DNA from: an uncultured Lachnospiraceae bacterium
GTDB lineage: Bacteria > Bacillota > Clostridia > Lachnospirales > Lachnospiraceae
Length of the DNA: 64,000 nt
Assembly (NCBI GenBank): GCA_910579735.1
Contig: CAJTUZ010000020.1
Location: 5,800 to 69,799, forward strand
Direction: 5' to 3'
Part shown: positions 63,128-64,000 of the stretch, one piece after another
Layout of the letters: each line of letters opens with the position of its first letter
Position numbering within the stretch: the stretch's first letter is position 1
Translations under genes and position numbers: made by a program
The notes under the pieces: model-generated
Database searches by the model: none
What the model saw: the letters and a program-made list of their open reading frames with translations, nothing else
What the model was told of the DNA's origin: nothing

Positions 63128-63442
63128 TTATGCTATATTCTTCAATCTTAAATTTACATTATAATCTCTTTTTCATCAAAATATTATTTATATTATACTT
63201 TATTAAATTATTTTTGTATACGATTACCTACTAAATTAATTCTCACTTTATTATTATAAAAAAATCAGAAATAAATCGTCTCCATCCGCATAACGAGCAA
63301 ATTATTATTTTGAACATTTCTATTGTTTGAAACACAATAAATTCCAATATACTCAACCAGTTCAAACCCAAAAAAGACGAAGCGCCCTAAGGCGCCCCGT
63401 CTCCAGTTCATTACTCTATTGCACAACAACACGATCGTTTCT
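63128..63442. promoter_or_regulatory. Intergenic region upstream of cas3
   Basis: About 315 AT-rich bases with no gene. TATAAT on the minus strand at 63253-63258 is a good -10 for the cas operon, with no clear -35. The right end holds the terminator of the next gene. Confidence 0.45.
63370..63401 (-). terminator. Terminator of the lipoprotein gene
   Basis: GC-rich stem (63376-63386 with 63391-63401), 4-base loop, followed by a T-tract on the minus strand. It insulates the cas operon from upstream reading. Confidence 0.88.
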
Positions 63443-63940
63443 TTAATTAATTCCCGCTATGCCCAGTTCTCCATCTACAGACTTAAAAATGATATTCGGC
63501 GCAGCGTCTCCCATGATGACTCCTGCCATTGTCTCTTCCAATGTCGAAGCATCCACCGCTGCGATCACAGAACACCTTTCCTCTGTAAAAATAACTTCCT
63601 CTCCCAAATCCATAAAAGCATCCTTATTTTCAACCACCTCACTGTTTACTGCAACCGGATAAAAACACAGATCGGCAAGCGCCTCCATATTTCTGTCTGC
63701 CACTGCCGCCTGAATCTTCTCCGCAAACGCTGCTGTCTCGCTGTTTTCTCCTTTTTCTTCCAGATCACTGTAGTTTTCATTCTTCTCTTCTGCTTCGCTC
63801 TCAGCCGGATCGTTTTCTTCCTGCAGCTCACTCACAGACGTATCCTCTGCCGGCCTGATGATCTCCACTTCCTTCGCTCCGCATCCCATACAGGCAATCA
63901 TCATAATTACTGTAATTACTATCATCTTCCTCTTTTTCAT
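63443..63940 (-). CDS. Small secreted lipoprotein
   Basis: 165 residues. Signal peptide MKKRKMIVITVIMMIACMGC with a probable lipobox (C-M-G-C, an unusual -3 residue) and lipidated Cys20. An acidic linker (about 28-68) leads to a domain of about 95 residues (FAEKIQAAVADRNMEALADL, CFYPVAVNSEVVENKDAFMD, IFKSVDGELGIAGIN), an NTF2-like arrangement seen in many small lipoproteins. AGGAGG precedes the ATG. Function unknown. Confidence 0.8.
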   Translation of the reverse strand: MKKRKMIVITVIMMIACMGCGAKEVEIIRPAEDTSVSELQEENDPAESEAEEKNENYSDLEEKGENSETAAFAEKIQAAVADRNMEALADLCFYPVAVNSEVVENKDAFMDLGEEVIFTEERCSVIAAVDASTLEETMAGVIMGDAAPNIIFKSVDGELGIAGIN

Positions 63941-64000
63941 AAACTTTCCTCCTAGTATAATAATGATATAGCCACAAGAGCTATATAGTTAATAAGTTAC

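Overview
The window looks like a chromosomal segment of a Gram-positive, probably spore-forming member of the Clostridia, most likely Lachnospiraceae. The signs are purine-rich Shine-Dalgarno sites before most genes, a large Clostridia-type SRP RNA, a spore maturation gene (spmB), anti-sigma proteins of the DUF4179 type, an orphan MsmK-type sugar ABC ATPase, a split transketolase and YesM/YesN two-component genes. The taxonomic call is inference from gene content.

Layout. 1-8.4 kb: 5' part of dnaX, a group III-like phosphofructokinase, tRNA-Ser(CGA), a chemoreceptor without an ectodomain, an ECF sigma/anti-sigma pair, two tiny membrane-protein genes and a KdpDE-like two-component pair. 8.5-9.25 kb: tadA and the SRP RNA with a near-consensus promoter. 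9.25-26 kb: signalling and housekeeping genes, namely a LacI-like/GGDEF fusion, a repeat-rich protein, a CdaR regulator, msmK, a Cache-GGDEF cyclase, YesL, an HD-GYP protein, a GNAT enzyme, D-lactate dehydrogenase, a DUF1002 protein, an alpha/beta hydrolase and metG. 26-44.3 kb: methionine aminopeptidase, then a large L-arabinose island: rpe, two-subunit transketolase, araD, araB, araA, a YtfQ-RT-YjfF-type sugar ABC importer, a divergent AraR-like repressor, and a three-gene sensor system (YesM kinase, YtfQ-like lipoprotein, YesN regulator). 44.4-53.4 kb: a membrane diguanylate cyclase, a DUF885 protein, a MarR-linked ABC exporter, spmB and a ROK sugar kinase. 53.5-63.1 kb: a complete type I-C CRISPR-Cas locus with 21 repeats and 20 spacers, a leader, and cas3-cas5c-cas8c-cas7c-cas4-cas1-cas2 on the minus strand. 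63.4-63.9 kb: a small lipoprotein gene.

How it works together. The arabinose island covers sensing (lipoprotein plus YesM/YesN), import, conversion to xylulose 5-phosphate (AraA, AraB, AraD) and entry to the pentose phosphate pathway (Rpe, transketolase). Intergenic hairpins after the binding-protein gene suggest it is made in excess of the ATPase and permeases. The CRISPR locus looks functional: catalytic motifs are visible in Cas3, Cas5c and Cas4, Cas1 and Cas2 appear full length, the repeats are uniform except for the leader-distal one, and cas8c carries a well-formed internal translation start matching the position expected for the small subunit Cas11c. No insertion sequence, prophage or rRNA gene was seen. 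The most distinctive items are the arabinose three-component sensor with a paralogous binding protein, the internal cas11c start, the LacI-like/GGDEF fusion, and the two unlisted small membrane-protein genes near 6 kb.
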